Below, in pieces: positions 23,302-37,400 of a DNA stretch of 64,000 nt; the stretch's first letter is position 1, and each line of letters opens with the position of its first letter. A program made the translations under genes and the position numbers. The notes under the pieces were generated by a model. It made no database searches, was not told the origin of the DNA, and saw only the letters and a program-made list of their open reading frames with translations. Origin of the DNA: Luzula sylvatica (lineage: Eukaryota > Streptophyta > Magnoliopsida > Poales > Juncaceae); the NCBI GenBank assembly GCA_946800325.1, contig OX326956.1, positions 14,983,167 to 15,047,166 of the forward strand, in the 5' to 3' direction.

Positions 23302-26029
23302 TTGGTGAATAGTTATGTAGTAAAAGATACGATACAAATGATCTAAAAACAAGTTATTTGAACTCCTGAAAGCGTTAAAATCTTGTTTTGAATCGAAAAA
23401 CAAACTTACCTAGTGTTTGTGAAATTTGGTGAAAAATTATGTACTAAAAGATACGATACAAATGATCTAAAAACACGATATTTGAACTCCTCAAAGTGTT
23501 AAAATCATGTTTTGAATCGAAAAACAAACTTTCTTAGTGTTTGTGAAATTTGGTGAATAGTTATGTAGTAAAAGATACGATACAAATGATCTAAAAACAA
23601 GTTATTTGAACTCCTGAAAGCGTTAAAATCTTGTTTTGAATCGAAAAACAAACTATCTTAGTGTTTGTGAAATTTTGTGAAAAGTTATGTAGTAAAAGAT
23701 ACGATACAATTGATCTAAAAACACGTTATTTGAACTCCTCAAAGCCTTAAAATCTTGTTTTGAATCGAAAAACAAACTTTCTTAGTGTTTGTGAAATTTG
23801 GAGAAAAGTTATGTAGTAAAAGATACGATACAAATGATATAAAAACACGATATTTGAACTCCTCAAAGCGTTAAAATCTTGTTTTGAATCGAAAAACAAA
23901 CTTTCTTAGTGTTTGTGAAATTTGGTGAAAAGTTATGTAGTAAAAGATGCGATACAAATGATCTAAAAACACGATATTTGAACTCCTCAAAGCGTTAAAA
24001 TCTTGTTTTGAATCGAAAAACAAACTTTCTTAGTGTTTGTGAAATTTGGTGAAAAGTTGTGTAGTAAAAGATACGATACAATTGATCCAAAAACACGTTA
24101 TTTGAACTCCTGAAAACGTAAAAATCTTGTTTTGAATCGAAAAACTTACTTTCTTAGTGTTTATGAAATTTGGTGAAAAGTTATGTAGTAAACGATACGA
24201 TACAAATGATCTAAAAACACGTTATTTGAACTCCACAAATCGTTAAAATCTTGTTTTGAATCGAAAAAACAAATTTCTTAGTGTTTGTGAAATTTGGTGA
24301 AAACTTATGTAGTAAACGATACGATACAAATGATCTATAAACACGTTATTTGAACTCCACAAAGCGTTAAAATCTAGTTTTGAATCGAAAAACCACCTTT
24401 CTTAGTGTTTGTGAAATTTGGTGAAAAATTATGTACTAAAAGATACGATACAAATGATCCAAAAACACGTTATTTGAACTCCTGAAAGCGTTAAAATCTT
24501 GTTTTGAATCGAAAAACTTACTTTCTTAGTGTTTGTGAAATTTGGTGAAAAGTTATGAAGTAAACGATACGATACAAATGATCTAAAAACACGTTATTTG
24601 AACTCCACAAAGCGTTAAAATCTTGTTTTGAATCGAAAAACAAACTTTCTTAGTGTTTGTGAAATTTGGTGAAAAGTTATGTAGTAAAAGATATGATACG
24701 AATGATCTAAAAACAAGTTATTTGAACACCTCAAAGCGTTAAAATCTTGTTTTGAATCGAAAAACAAACTTTCTTAGTGTTTGTGAAATTTGGTGAAAAG
24801 TTATGTACTAAAAGATACGATACAAATGATCTAAAAACACGATATTTGAACTCCTCAAAGAGTTAAAATCATGTTTTGAATCGAAAAACAAACTTTCTTA
24901 GCGTTTGTGAAATTTGGTGAAAAGTTATGTAGTAAAAGATACGATACAAATGATCCAAAAACAAGTTATTTGAACTCCTCAAAGCGTTAAAATCTTGTTT
25001 TGAATCGAAAAACAAACTTTCTTAGTGTTTGTGAAATTTGGTGAAAAGTTATGTAGTAAAAGATACGATACAAATGATATAAAAACAAGTTATTTGAACT
25101 CCTCAAAGCATTAAAATCTTGTTTTGAATCGAAAAACAAACTTTTTTAGCGTTTGTGAAATTTGGTGAAAAGTTATGTAGTAAAAGATACGATACAATTG
25201 ATCTAAAAACACGTTATTTGAACTCCTTAAAGCGTAAAAATCTTGTTTTGAATCGAAAAACAAACTTTCTTAGTGTTTGTGAAATTTGGTGAAAAGTTAT
25301 GTAGTAAAAGATACGATACAATTGATATAAAAACACGTTATTTGAACTCCTGAAAGCGTAAAAATCTTGTTTCGAATCGAAAAACTTACTTTCTTAGTGT
25401 TTGTGAAATTTGGTGAAAAGTTATGTAATAAACGATACGATACAAATGATCTAAAAACACGTTATTTGAACTCCACAAAGTGTTAAAATCTTGTTTTGAA
25501 TCGTAAAACAAACTTTCTTAGTGTTTGTGAAATTTGGTGAAAAGTTAAGTAGTAAAAGATACGATGCAAATGATCTAAAAACAAGTTATTTGAACACCTC
25601 AAAGAGTTAAAATCTTGTTTTGAATCGAAAAACAAACTTTCTTAGTGTTTGTGAAATTTGGTGAAAAGTTTTGTACTAAAAGATACGATACAAATGATCT
25701 AAAAACACGATATTTGAACTCCTCAAAGCGTTAAAATCATGTTTTGAATCGAAAAACAAACTTTCTTAGCATTTGTGAAATTTGGTGAAAAGTTATGTAG
25801 TAAAAGATACGATACAAATGATCAAAAAACAAGTTATTTGAACTCGTCAAAGCGTTAAAATCTTGTTTGGAATCGAAAAACAAACTTTTTTAGTGTTTGT
25901 GAAATTTGGTGAAAAGTTATGTAGTAAAAGATACGATGCAAATGATCTAAAAACAAGTTATTTGAACCCCTCAAAGCGTTAAAATCTTGTTTTGAATCGA
26001 AAAACAAACTTTCTTAGTGTTTGTGAAAT

Positions 26030-26152
26030 TTGGTGAAAAGTTATGTACTAAAAGATACGATACAAATGATCTAAAACACGATATTTGAACTCCTCAAAGT
26101 GTTAAAATCATGTTTTGAATCGAAAAACATACTTTCTTAGCAGTTATGAAAT
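26030..26152 (+). repeat. 123-bp monomer with a 1-bp deletion (copy 2)
   Basis: Same CTAAAACACG as at 17355, displaced by 8675 bp. Only these two copies occur in the window. Confidence 0.93.
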
Positions 26153-29100
26153 TTGGTGAAAAGTTATGTAGTAAAAGATACGATACAAATGATCCAAAAA
26201 CAAGTTATTTGAACTCCTCAAAGCGTTAAAATCTTGTTTTGAATCGAAAAACTTACTTTCTTAGTGTTTGTAAAATTTGGTGAAAATTTATGTAGTAAAA
26301 GATACGATACAAATGATCTAAAAACACGATATTTGAACTCCTCAAAGCGTTAAAATCTTGTTTTGAATCGAAAAACAAACTTTCTTAGTGTTTGTGAAAT
26401 TTGGTGAAAAGTTATGTAGTAAAAGATACGATACAATTGATCTAAAAACACGATATTTGAACTCCTCAAAGCGTTAAAATCTTGTTTTGAATCGAAAAAC
26501 AAACTTTCTTAGTGTTTGTGAAATTTGGTGAAAAGTTATGTACTAAAAGATACGATACAAATGATCTAAAAACACGATATTTGAACTCCTCAAAGCGTTA
26601 AAATCATGTTTTGAATCGAAAAACAAACTTTCTTAGTGTTTGTGAAATTTGGTGAATAGTTATGTAGTAAAAGATACGATACAAATGATCTAAAAACAAG
26701 TTATTTGAACTCCTGAAAGCGTTAAAATCTTGTTTTGAATCCAAAAACAAACTTTCTTAGTGTTTGTGCAATTTGGTGAAAAGTTATGTAGTAAAAGAAA
26801 TGATACAATTGATCGAAAAACACGTTATTTGAACTCCTCAAAGCGTTAAAATCTTGTTTTGAATCGAAAAACAAACTTTCTTAGTATTTGTGAAATTTGG
26901 TGAAAAGTTATGTACTAAAAGATACGATACAAATGATCTAAAAACATGATATTTGAACTCCTCAAAGCGTTAAAATCTTGTTTTGAATCGAAAAACAAAC
27001 TTTCTTAGTGTTTGTGAAATTTGGTGAAAAGTTGTGTAGTAAAAGATACGATACAATTGATCCAAAAACACGTTATTTGAACTCCTGAAAGCGTTAAAAT
27101 CTTGTTTTGAATCGAAAAACTTACTTTGTTAGTGTTTGTGAAATTTGGTGAAAAGTTATGTTGTAAACGATACGATACAAATGATCTAAAAACACGTTAT
27201 TTGAACTCCACAAAGCGTTAAAATCTTGTTGTGAATCGAAAAACAAACTTTCTTAGTGTTTGTGAAATTTGGTGAAAAGTTATGTAGTAAAAGATACGAT
27301 GCAAATGATCTAAAAACAAGTTATTTGAACACCTCAAAGCGTTAAAAGCTTGTTTTGAATCGAAAAACAAACTTTCTTAGTGTTTGTGAAATTTGGTGAA
27401 AAGTTATGTACTAAAAGATACGATACAAATGATCCAAAAACAAGTTATTTGAACTCCTCAAAGCGTTAAAATCTTGTTTTGAATCGAAAAACGAACTTTC
27501 TTAGTGTTTGTGAAATTTGGTTAAAAGTTATGTAGTAAAAGATACGATGCAAATGATATAAAAACAAGTTATTTGAAAACCACAAAGCGTTAAAATCTTG
27601 TTTTGAATCGAAAAACTTACTTTCTTAGTGTTTGTGAAATTTGGTGAAAAGTTATGTAGTAAACGATACGATACAAATGATCTAAAAACACGTTATTTGA
27701 ACTCCACAAAGCGTTAAAATCTTGTTTTGAATCGAAAAACAAACTTTCTTAGTGTTTGTGAAATTTGGTGAAAAGTTATGTAGTAAAAGATACGATGCAA
27801 ATGATCTAAAAACAAGTTATTTGAACACCTCAAAGCGTTAAAATCATGTTTTGAATCGAAAAACAAACTTTCTTAGTGTTTTTGAAATTTGGTGAAAAGT
27901 TATGTAGTAAAAGATACGATACAAATGATCCAAAAACAAGTTATTTGAACTCCTCAAAGCGTTAAAATCTTGTTTTGAATCGAAAAATAAACTTTCTTAG
28001 TGTTTGTGAAATTTGGTGAAAAGTTATGTAGTAAAAGATACGATACAAATGATCTAAAAACAAGTTATTTGAACTCCTCAAAGTATTAAAATCTTGTTTT
28101 GAATCGAAAAACAAACTTTCTTAGTGTTTGTGAAATTTGGTGAAAAGTTATGTAGTAAACGATACGATACAAATGATCTAAAAACACGTTATTTGAACTC
28201 CACAAAGCGTTAAAATCTTGTTATGAATCGAAAAACAAACTTTCTTAGTGTTTGTGAAATTTGGTGAAAAGTTATGTAGTAAAAGATACGATGCAAATGA
28301 TCTAAAAACAAGTTATTTGAACACCTCAAAGCGTTAAAATCTTGTTTTGAATCGAAAAACAAACTTTCTCAGTGTTTGTGAAATTTGGTGAAAAGTTATG
28401 TAATAAAAGATACGATACAAATGATCTAAAAACACGATATTTGAACTCCTCAAAGCGTTAAAATCATGTTTTGAATCGAAAAACAAACTTTCTTAGCATT
28501 TGTGAAATTTGGTGAAAACTTATGTAGTAAAAGATACGATACAAATGATCCAAAAACAAGTTATTTGAACTCCTCAAAGCGTTAAAATCTTGTTTTGAAT
28601 CGAAAAACAAACTTTCTTAGTGTTTGTGAAATTTGGTGAAAAGTTATGTAGTAAAAGATACGATACAATTGATCTAAAAACACGTTATTTGACCTCCTGA
28701 AAGCGTTAAAATCTTGTTTTGAATCGAAAAACTTACTTTCTTAGTGTTTGTGAAATTTGGTGAAAAGTTATGTAGTAAACAATACGATACAAATGATCTA
28801 AAAACACGTTATTTGAACTCCACAAAGCGTTAAAATCTTGTTTTGAATCCAAAAACAAACTTTCTTAGTGTTTGTGAAATTTGGTGAAAAGTTATGTAGT
28901 AAAAGATACGATGCAAATGATCTAAAAACAAGTTATTTGAACACCTCAAAGCGTTAAAATCTTGTTTTGAATCGAAAAACAAACTTTCTTAGTGGTTGTG
29001 AAATTTGGTGAAAAGTTATGTTGTAAAAGATACGATACAAATGATCCAAAAACAAGTTATTTGAACTCCTCAAAGCGATAAAATCTTGTTTTGAATCGAA

Positions 29101-29816
29101 AAACAAAATTTCTTAGTGTTTGTGAAATTTGGTGAAAAGTTATGTAGTAAAAGATACGATACAAATGATCTAAAAACAAGTTATTTGAACTCCTCAAAGT
29201 ATTAAAATCTTGTTTTGAATCGAAAAACAAACTTTTTTAGCGTTTGTGAAATTTGGTGAAAAGTTATGTTGTAAAAGATACGGTACAATTGATCTAAAAA
29301 CACGTTATTTGAACTCCTTCAAGCGTTAAAATCTTGTTTTGAATCGAAAAACAAACTTTCTTAGTGTTTGTGAAATTTGGTGAAAAGTTATGTAGTAAAA
29401 GATACGATGCAAATGATCTAAAAACAAGTTATTTTAACACCTCAAAGCGTTAAAATCTTGTTTTGAATCGAAAAACAAACTTTCTCAGTGTTTCTGAAAT
29501 TTGGTGAAAAGTTATGTAATAAAAGATACGATACAAATGATCTAAAAACACAATATTTGAACTCCTCAAAGCGTTAAAATCATGTTTTGATTCGAAAAAC
29601 AAACTTTCTTAGCATTTGTGAAATTTGGTGAAAACTGATGTAGTAAAAGATACGATACAAATGATCCAAAAACAAGTTATTTGAACTCCTCAAAGCGTGA
29701 AAATCTTGTTTTGAATCGAAAAACAAACTTTCTTAGTGTTTTTGAAATTTGGTGAAAAGTTATGTAGTAAAAAGATACGATGCAAATGATCTAAAAACAA
29801 GTTATTTGAACGCCAC

Positions 29817-32800
29817 AAAGCGTTAAAATCTTGTTTTGAATCGAAAAACAAACTTTCTTAGTGTTTGTGAAATTTGGTGAAAAGTTATGTAGTAAAAGAT
29901 ACGATACAATTGATCTAAAAACACATTATTTGAACTCCTTAAAGCGTTAAAATCTTGTTTTGAATCGAAAAACAAACTTTCTTAGTGTTTGTGAAATTTG
30001 GTGAAAAGTTATGTAGTAAAAGATACGATACAATTGATCTAAAAACACGTTATTTGAACTCCTGAAAGCGTTAAAATCTTGTTTTGAATCGAAAAACTTA
30101 CTTTCTTAGTGTTTGTGAAATTTGGTGAAAAGTTATGTAGTAAACGATACGATACAAATGATCTAAAAACACGTTATTTGAACTGCACAAATCGTTAAAA
30201 TCTTGTTTTGAATCGAAAAACAAACTTTCTTAGTGTTTGTGAAATTTGGTGAAAAGTTATGTAGTAAAAGATACGATGCAAATGATCTAAAAACAAGTTA
30301 TTTGAACACCTCAAAGCGTTAAAATCTTGTTTTGAATCGAAAAACAAACTTTCTTAGTGTTTGTGAAATTTGGTGAAAAGTTATGTAGTAAAAGATACGA
30401 TACAAATGATCCAAAAACAAGTTATTTGAACTCCTCAAAGCGTTAAAATCTTGTTTTGAATCGAAAAATAAACTTTCTTAGTGTTTGTGAAATTTGGTTA
30501 AAAGTTATGTAGTAAAAGATACGATGCAAATGATATAAAAACAAGTTATTTGAAAACCGCAAAGCGTTAAAATCTTGTTTTGAATCGAAAAACAAACTTT
30601 CTTAGTGTTTGTGAAATTTGGTGAAAAGTTATGTAGTAAAAGATACGATAAAATTGATCTAAAAACACGATATTTGAACTCCTCAAAGCGTTAAAATCTT
30701 GTTTTGAATCGAAAAACAAACTTTCTTAGTGTTTGTGAAATTTGGTAAAAAGTTATGTAGTAAAAGATACGATACAAATGATCTAAAAACAAGTTATTTG
30801 AACACCTCAAAGCGTTAAAATCTTGTTTTGAATCGAAAAACAATCTTTCTTAGCATTTGTGAAATTTGGTGAAAAGTTATGTAGTAAAAGATACGATACA
30901 AATGATCCAAAAACAAGTTATTTGAACTCCTCAAAGCGTTAAAATCTTGTTTTGAATCGAAAAACAAACTTTCTTAGTGTTTGTGAAATTTGGTGAAAAG
31001 TTATGTAGTAAAAGATACGATGCAAATGATCTAAAAACAAGTTATTTGAACACCACAAAGCGTTAAAATCTTGTTTTGAATCGAAAAAGAAACTTTCTTA
31101 GTGTTTGTGAAATTTGGTGAAAAGTTATGTAGTAAAAGATACGATACAATTGATCTAAAAACACGTTATTTGAACCCCTTAAAGCGTTAAAATCTTGTTT
31201 TGAATCGAAAAACAAACTTTCTTAGTGTTTGTGAAATTTGGTGAAAAGTTATGTAGTAAAAGATACGATACAATTGATCTAAAAACACGATATTTGGACT
31301 CCTCAAAGCGTTAAAATCATGTTTTGAATCGAAAAACAAACTTTCTTAGTGTTTGTGAAATTTGGTGAATAGTTATGTAGTAAAAGATACGATACAAATG
31401 ATCTAAAAACAAGTTATTTGAACTCCTGAAAGCGTTAAAATCTTGTTTTGAATCGAAAAACAAACTTACCTAGTGTTTGTGAAATTTGGTGAAAAATTAT
31501 GTACTAAAAGATACGATACAAATGATCTAAAAACACGATATTTGAACTCCTCAAAGCGTTAAAATCATGTTTTGAATCGAAAAACAAACTTTCTTAGTGT
31601 TTGTGAAATTTGGTGAATAGTTATGTAGTAAAAGATACGATACAAATGATCTAAAAACAAGTTATTTGAACTCCTGGAAGCGTTAAAATCTTGTTTTGAA
31701 TCGAAAAACAAACTATCTTAGTGTTTGTGAAATTTTGTGAAAAGTTATGTAGTAAAAGATACGATACAAATGATCTAAAAACACGATATTTGAACTCCTC
31801 AAAGCGTTAAAATCTTGTTTTGAATCGAAAAACAAACTTTCTTAGTGTTTGTGAAATTTGGTGAAAAGTTATGTAGTAAAAGATACGATACAATTGATCT
31901 AAAAACACGTTATTTGAACCCCTTAAAGCGTTAAAATCTTGTTTTGAATCGAAAAACAAACTTTCTTAGTGTTTGTGAAATTTGGTGAAAAGTTATGTAG
32001 TAAAAGATACGATACAATTGATCTAAAAACACGATATTTGGACTCCTCAAAGCGTTAAAATCATGTTTTGAATCGAAAAACAAACTTTCTTAGTGTTTGT
32101 GAAATTTGGTGAATAGTTATGTAGTAAAAGATACGATACAAATGATCTAAAAACAAGTTATTTGAACTCCTGAAAGCGTTAAAATCTTGTTTTGAATCGA
32201 AAAACAAACTTACCTAGTGTTTGTGAAATTTGGTGAAAAATTATGTACTAAAAGATACGATACAAATGATCTAAAAACACGATATTTGAACTCCTCAAAG
32301 CGTTAAAATCATGTTTTGAATCGAAAAACAAACTTTCTTAGTGTTTGTGAAATTTGGTGAATAGTTATGTAGTAAAAGATACGATACAAATGATCTAAAA
32401 ACAAGTTATTTGAACTCCTGGAAGCGTTAAAATCTTGTTTTGAATCGAAAAACAAACTATCTTAGTGTTTGTGAAATTTTGTGAAAAGTTATGTAGTAAA
32501 AGATACGATACAAATGATCTAAAAACACGATATTTGAACTCCTCAAAGCGTTAAAATCTTGTTTTGAATCGAAAAACAAACTTTCTTAGTGTTTGTGAAA
32601 TTTGGTGAATAGTTATGTAGTAAAAGATACGATACAAATGATCTAAAAACAAGTTATTTGAACTCCTGAAAGCGTTAAAATCTTGTTTTGAATCGAAAAA
32701 CAAACTTACCTAGTGTTTGTGAAATTTGGTGAAAAATTATGTACTAAAAGATACGATACAAATGATCTAAAAACACGATATTTGAACTCCTCAAAGCGTT

Positions 32801-35094
32801 AAAATCATGTTTTGAATCGAAAAACAAACTTTCTTAGTGTTTGTGAAATTTGGTGAATAGTTATGTAGTAAAAGATACGATACAAATGATCTAAAAACAA
32901 GTTATTTGAACTCCTGGAAGCGTTAAAATCTTGTTTTGAATCGAAAAACAAACTATCTTAGTGTTTGTGAAATTTTGTGAAAAGTTATGTAGTAAAAGAT
33001 ACGATACAAATGATCTAAAAACACGATATTTGAACTCCTCAAAGCGTTAAAATCTTGTTTTGAATCGAAAAACAAACTTTCTTAGTGTTTGTGAAATTTG
33101 GTGAAAAGTTATGTAGTAAAAGATACGATACAATTGATCTAAAAACACGTTATTTGAACTCCTTAAAGCGTTAAAATCTTGTTTTGAATCGAAAAACAAA
33201 CTTTCTTAGTGTTTGTGAAATTTGGTGAAAAGTTATGTAGTAAAAGATACGATACAATTGATCTAAAAACACGTTATTTGAACTCCTGAAAGCGTTAAAA
33301 TCTTGTTTTGAATCGAAAAACTTACTTTCTTAGTGTTTGTGAAATTTGGTGAAAAGTTATGTAGTAAACGATACGATACAAATGATCTAAAAACACGTTA
33401 TTTGAACTGCACAAATCGTTAAAATCTTGTTTTGAATCGAAAAACAAACTTTCTTAGTGTTTGTGAAATTTGGTGAAAAGTTATGTAGTAAAAGATACGA
33501 TGCAAATGATCTAAAAACAAGTTATTTGAACACCTCAAAGCGTTAAAATCTTGTTTTGAATCGAAAAACAAACTTTCTTAGTGTTTGTGAAATTTGGTGA
33601 AAAGTTATGTAGTAAAAGATACGATACAAATGATCCAAAAACAAGTTATTTGAACTCCTCAAAGCGTTAAAATCTTGTTTTGAATCGAAAAATAAACTTT
33701 CTTAGTGTTTGTGAAATTTGGTTAAAAGTTATGTAGTAAAAGATACGATGCAAATGATATAAAAACAAGTTATTTGAAAACCGCAAAGCGTTAAAATCTT
33801 GTTTTGAATCGAAAAACAAACTTTCTTAGTGTTTGTGAAATTTGGTGAAAAGTTATGTAGTAAAAGATACGATAAAATTGATCTAAAAACACGATATTTG
33901 AACTCCTCAAAGCGTTAAAATCTTGTTTTGAATCGAAAAACAAACTTTCTTAGTGTTTGTGAAATTTGGTAAAAAGTTATGTAGTAAAAGATACGATACA
34001 AATGATCTAAAAACAAGTTATTTGAACACCTCAAAGCGTTAAAATCTTGTTTTGAATCGAAAAACAATCTTTCTTAGCATTTGTGAAATTTGGTGAAAAG
34101 TTATGTAGTAAAAGATACGATACAAATGATCCAAAAACAAGTTATTTGAACTCCTCAAAGCGTTAAAATCTTGTTTTGAATCGAAAAACAAACTTTCTTA
34201 GTGTTTGTGAAATTTGGTGAAAAGTTATGTAGTAAAAGATACGATGCAAATGATCTAAAAACAAGTTATTTGAACACCACAAAGCGTTAAAATCTTGTTT
34301 TGAATCGAAAAAGAAACTTTCTTAGTGTTTGTGAAATTTGGTGAAAAGTTATGTAGTAAAAGATACGATACAATTGATCTAAAAACACGTTATTTGAACC
34401 CCTTAAAGCGTTAAAATCTTGTTTTGAATCGAAAAACAAACTTTCTTAGTGTTTGTGAAATTTGGTGAAAAGTTATGTAGTAAAAGATACGATACAATTG
34501 ATCTAAAAACACGATATTTGGACTCCTCAAAGCGTTAAAATCATGTTTTGAATCGAAAAACAAACTTTCTTAGTGTTTGTGAAATTTGGTGAATAGTTAT
34601 GTAGTAAAAGATACGATACAAATGATCTAAAAACAAGTTATTTGAACTCCTGAAAGCGTTAAAATCTTGTTTTGAATCGAAAAACAAACTTACCTAGTGT
34701 TTGTGAAATTTGGTGAAAAATTATGTACTAAAAGATACGATACAAATGATCTAAAAACACGATATTTGAACTCCTCAAAGCGTTAAAATCATGTTTTGAA
34801 TCGAAAAACAAACTTTCTTAGTGTTTGTGAAATTTGGTGAATAGTTATGTAGTAAAAGATACGATACAAATGATCTAAAAACAAGTTATTTGAACTCCTG
34901 GAAGCGTTAAAATCTTGTTTTGAATCGAAAAACAAACTATCTTAGTGTTTGTGAAATTTTGTGAAAAGTTATGTAGTAAAAGATACGATACAAATGATCT
35001 AAAAACACGATATTTGAACTCCTCAAAGCGTTAAAATCTTGTTTTGAATCGAAAAACAAACTTTCTTAGTGTTTGTGAAATTTGGTGAAAAGTT
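29817..35094 (+). repeat. 26-monomer duplication, shift 3224 bp
   Basis: Bases 29817-31870 correspond to 33041-35094 at a distance of 3224 bp (26 x 124). Shared markers are CTGCACAAATCG (30184 and 33408), ACCCCTT (31176 and 34400), TTACCTAG and CTCCTGGAAG (31671 and 34895). One difference noticed is 29925 A against 33149 G. Left and right limits are set by CCACAAAG/CCTCAAAG near 29815 and by AGTTATG/AGTTGTG at 31871/35095. The duplication overlaps the right end of 70-mer copy 2 and so post-dates or accompanied its formation. Confidence 0.85.
31176..33040 (+). repeat. Local 6-mer and 4-mer amplification (744 and 496 bp)
   Basis: The block starting at ACCCCTTAAAG (31176) recurs at 31920, 744 bp (six monomers) later. 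TTACCTAG occurs at 31467, 32211 and 32707, and CTCCTGGAAG at 31671, 32415 and 32911, so a six-monomer step is followed by a four-monomer step. The GGAAG variant is confined to this amplicon and its 3224-bp duplicate (34895). The repeats are near-identical by eye, marking one of the youngest amplifications in the window. Confidence 0.87.
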
Positions 35095-37400
35095 GTGTAG
35101 TAAAAGATACGATACAATTGATCCAAAAACACGTTATTTGAACTCCTGAAAGCGTAAAAATCTTGTTTTGAATCGAAAAACTTACTTTCTTAGTGTTTAT
35201 GAAATTTGGTGAAAAGTTATGTAGTAAACGATACGATACAAATGATCTAAAAACACGTTATTTGAACACCACAAATCGTTAAAATCTTGTTTTGAATTGA
35301 AAAAATAACTTTCTTAGTGTTTGTGAAATTTGGTGAAAACTTATGTCGTAAACGATACGATACAAATGATCTATAAACACGTTATTTGAACTCCACAAAG
35401 CGTTAAAATCTAGTTTTGAATCGAAAAACCACCTTTCTTAGTGTTTGTGAAATTTGGTGAAAAATTATGTACTAAAAGATACGATACAAATGATCCAAAA
35501 ACACGTTATTTGAACTCCTGAAAGCGTTAAAATCTTGTTTTGAATCGAAAAACTTACTTTCTTAGTGTTTGTGAAATTTGGTGAAAAGTTATGAAGTAAA
35601 CGATACGATACAAATGATCTAAAAACACGTTATTTGAACTCCACAAAGCGTTAAAATCTTGTTTTGAATCGAAAAACAAACTTTCTTAGTGTTTGTGAAA
35701 TTTGGTGAAAAGTTATGTAGTAAAAGATATGATACGAATGATCTAAAAACAAGTTATTTGAACACCTCAAAGCGTTAAAATCTTGTTTTGAATCGAAAAA
35801 CAAACTTTCTTAGTGTTTGTGAAATTTGGTGAAAAGTTATGTACTAAAAGATACGATACAAATGATCTAAAAACACGATATTTGAACTCCTCAAAGCGTT
35901 AAAATCTTGTTTTGAATCGAAAAACAAACTTTCTTAGTGTTTGTGAAATTTGGTGAAAAGTTGTGTAGTAAAAGATACGATACAATTGATCCAAAAACAC
36001 GTTATTTGAACTCCTGAAAGCGTTAAAATCTTGTTTTGAATCGAAAAACTTACTTTGTTAGTGTTTGTGAAATTTGGTGAATAGTTATGTAGTAAAAGAT
36101 ACGATACAAATGATCTAAAAACAAGTTATTTGAACTCCTGAAAGCGTTAAAATCTTGTTTTGAATCCAAAAACAAACTTTCTTAGTGTTTGTGCAATTTG
36201 GTGAAAAGTTATGTAGTAAAAGATATGATACAATTGATCGAAAAACACGTTATTTGAACTCCTCAAAGCGTTAAAATCTTGTTTTGAATCGAAAAACAAA
36301 CTTTCTAGGTATTTGTGAAATTTGGTGAAAAGTTATGTACTAAAAGATACGATACAAATGATCTAAAAACACGATATTTGAACTCCTCAAAGCGTTAAAA
36401 TCTTGTTTTGAATCGAAAAACAAACTTTCTTAGTGTTTGTGAAATTTGGTGAAAAGTTGTGTAGTAAAAGATACGATACAATTGATCCAAAAACACGTTA
36501 TTTGAACTCCTGAAAGCGTTAAAATCTTGTTTTGAATCGAAAAACTTACTTTGTTAGTGTTTGTGAAATTTGGTGAAAAGTTATGTTGTAAACGATACGA
36601 TACAAATGATCTAAAAACACGTTATTTGAACTCCACAAAGCGTTAAAATCTTGTTGTGAATCGAAAAACAAACTTTCTTAGTGTTTGTGAAATTTGGTGA
36701 AAAGTTATGTAGTAAAAGATACGATGCAAATGATCTAAAAACAAGTTATTTGAACACCTCAAAGCGTTAAAAGCTTGTTTTGAATCGAAAAACAAACTTT
36801 CTTAGTGTTTGTGAAATTTGGTGAAAAGTTATGTACTAAAAGATACGATACAAATGATCCAAAAACAAGTTATTTGAACTCCTCAAAGCGTTAAAATCTT
36901 GTTTTGAATCGAAAAACAAACTTTCTTAGTGTTTGTGAAATTTGGTTAAAAGTTATGTAGTAAAAGATACGATGCAAATGATATAAAAACAAGTTATTTG
37001 AAAACCACAAAGCGTTAAAATCTTGTTTTGAATCGAAAAACTTACTTTCTTAGTGTTTGTGAAATTTGGTGAAAAGTTATGTAGTAAACGATACGATACA
37101 AATGATCTAAAAACACGTTATTTGAACTCCACAAAGCGTTAAAATCTTGTTTTGAATCGAAAAACAAACTTTCTTAGTGTTTGTGAAATTTGGTGAAAAG
37201 TTATGTAGTAAAATATACGATGCAAATGATCTAAAAACAAGTTATTTGAACACCTCAAAGCGTTAAAATCTTGTTTTGAATCGAAAAACAAACTTTCTTA
37301 GTGTTTGTGAAATTTGGTGAAAAGTTATGTAGTAAAAGATACGATACAAATGATCCAAAAACAAGTTATTTGAACTCCTCAAAGCGTTAAAATCTTGTTT
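35095..37400 (+). repeat. Shortened relative of the 70-monomer unit
   Basis: From AGTTGTGTAG at 35091 the sequence follows 24055 onward at a shift of 11036 bp (89 x 124); the CCACC marker is at 24393 and 35429. It has private changes not in the 8675-bp copies: ACACCACAAATCG, GAATTGAAAAAATAAC near 35295 and TTATGTCGTAAACG near 35341. After about 35880 it skips to material resembling 26.9-27.6 kb, so roughly half the unit is absent. TACTTTGTTAG occurs at 36051 and 36547, a four-monomer (496-bp) local duplication. Other private marks are TTTCTAGGTATTTG near 36303 and GATATGATACAATTG near 36222. Confidence 0.78.

Larger units (their letters stand above)
22490..31164 (+). repeat. 70-monomer unit, copy 2 (8675 bp)
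   Basis: Tandem copy of 13815-22489. Comparing the two by eye I found about eleven single-base differences: copy 1 versus copy 2 at 15274 A/G (23949), 15849 A/T (24524), 16753 G/A (25428), 17238 T/A (25913), 18108 A/G (26783), 20347 A/T (29022), 20760 G/T (29435), 20877 G/A (29552), 21250 G/A (29925), and 22402 G against T at 31077 just past the unit end. That is about 99.9% identity, so the duplication is recent. From 31176 the sequence does not restart the unit but joins what lies 631 bp inside it (14446 and 23121, ACCCCTTAAAG). Confidence 0.9.
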
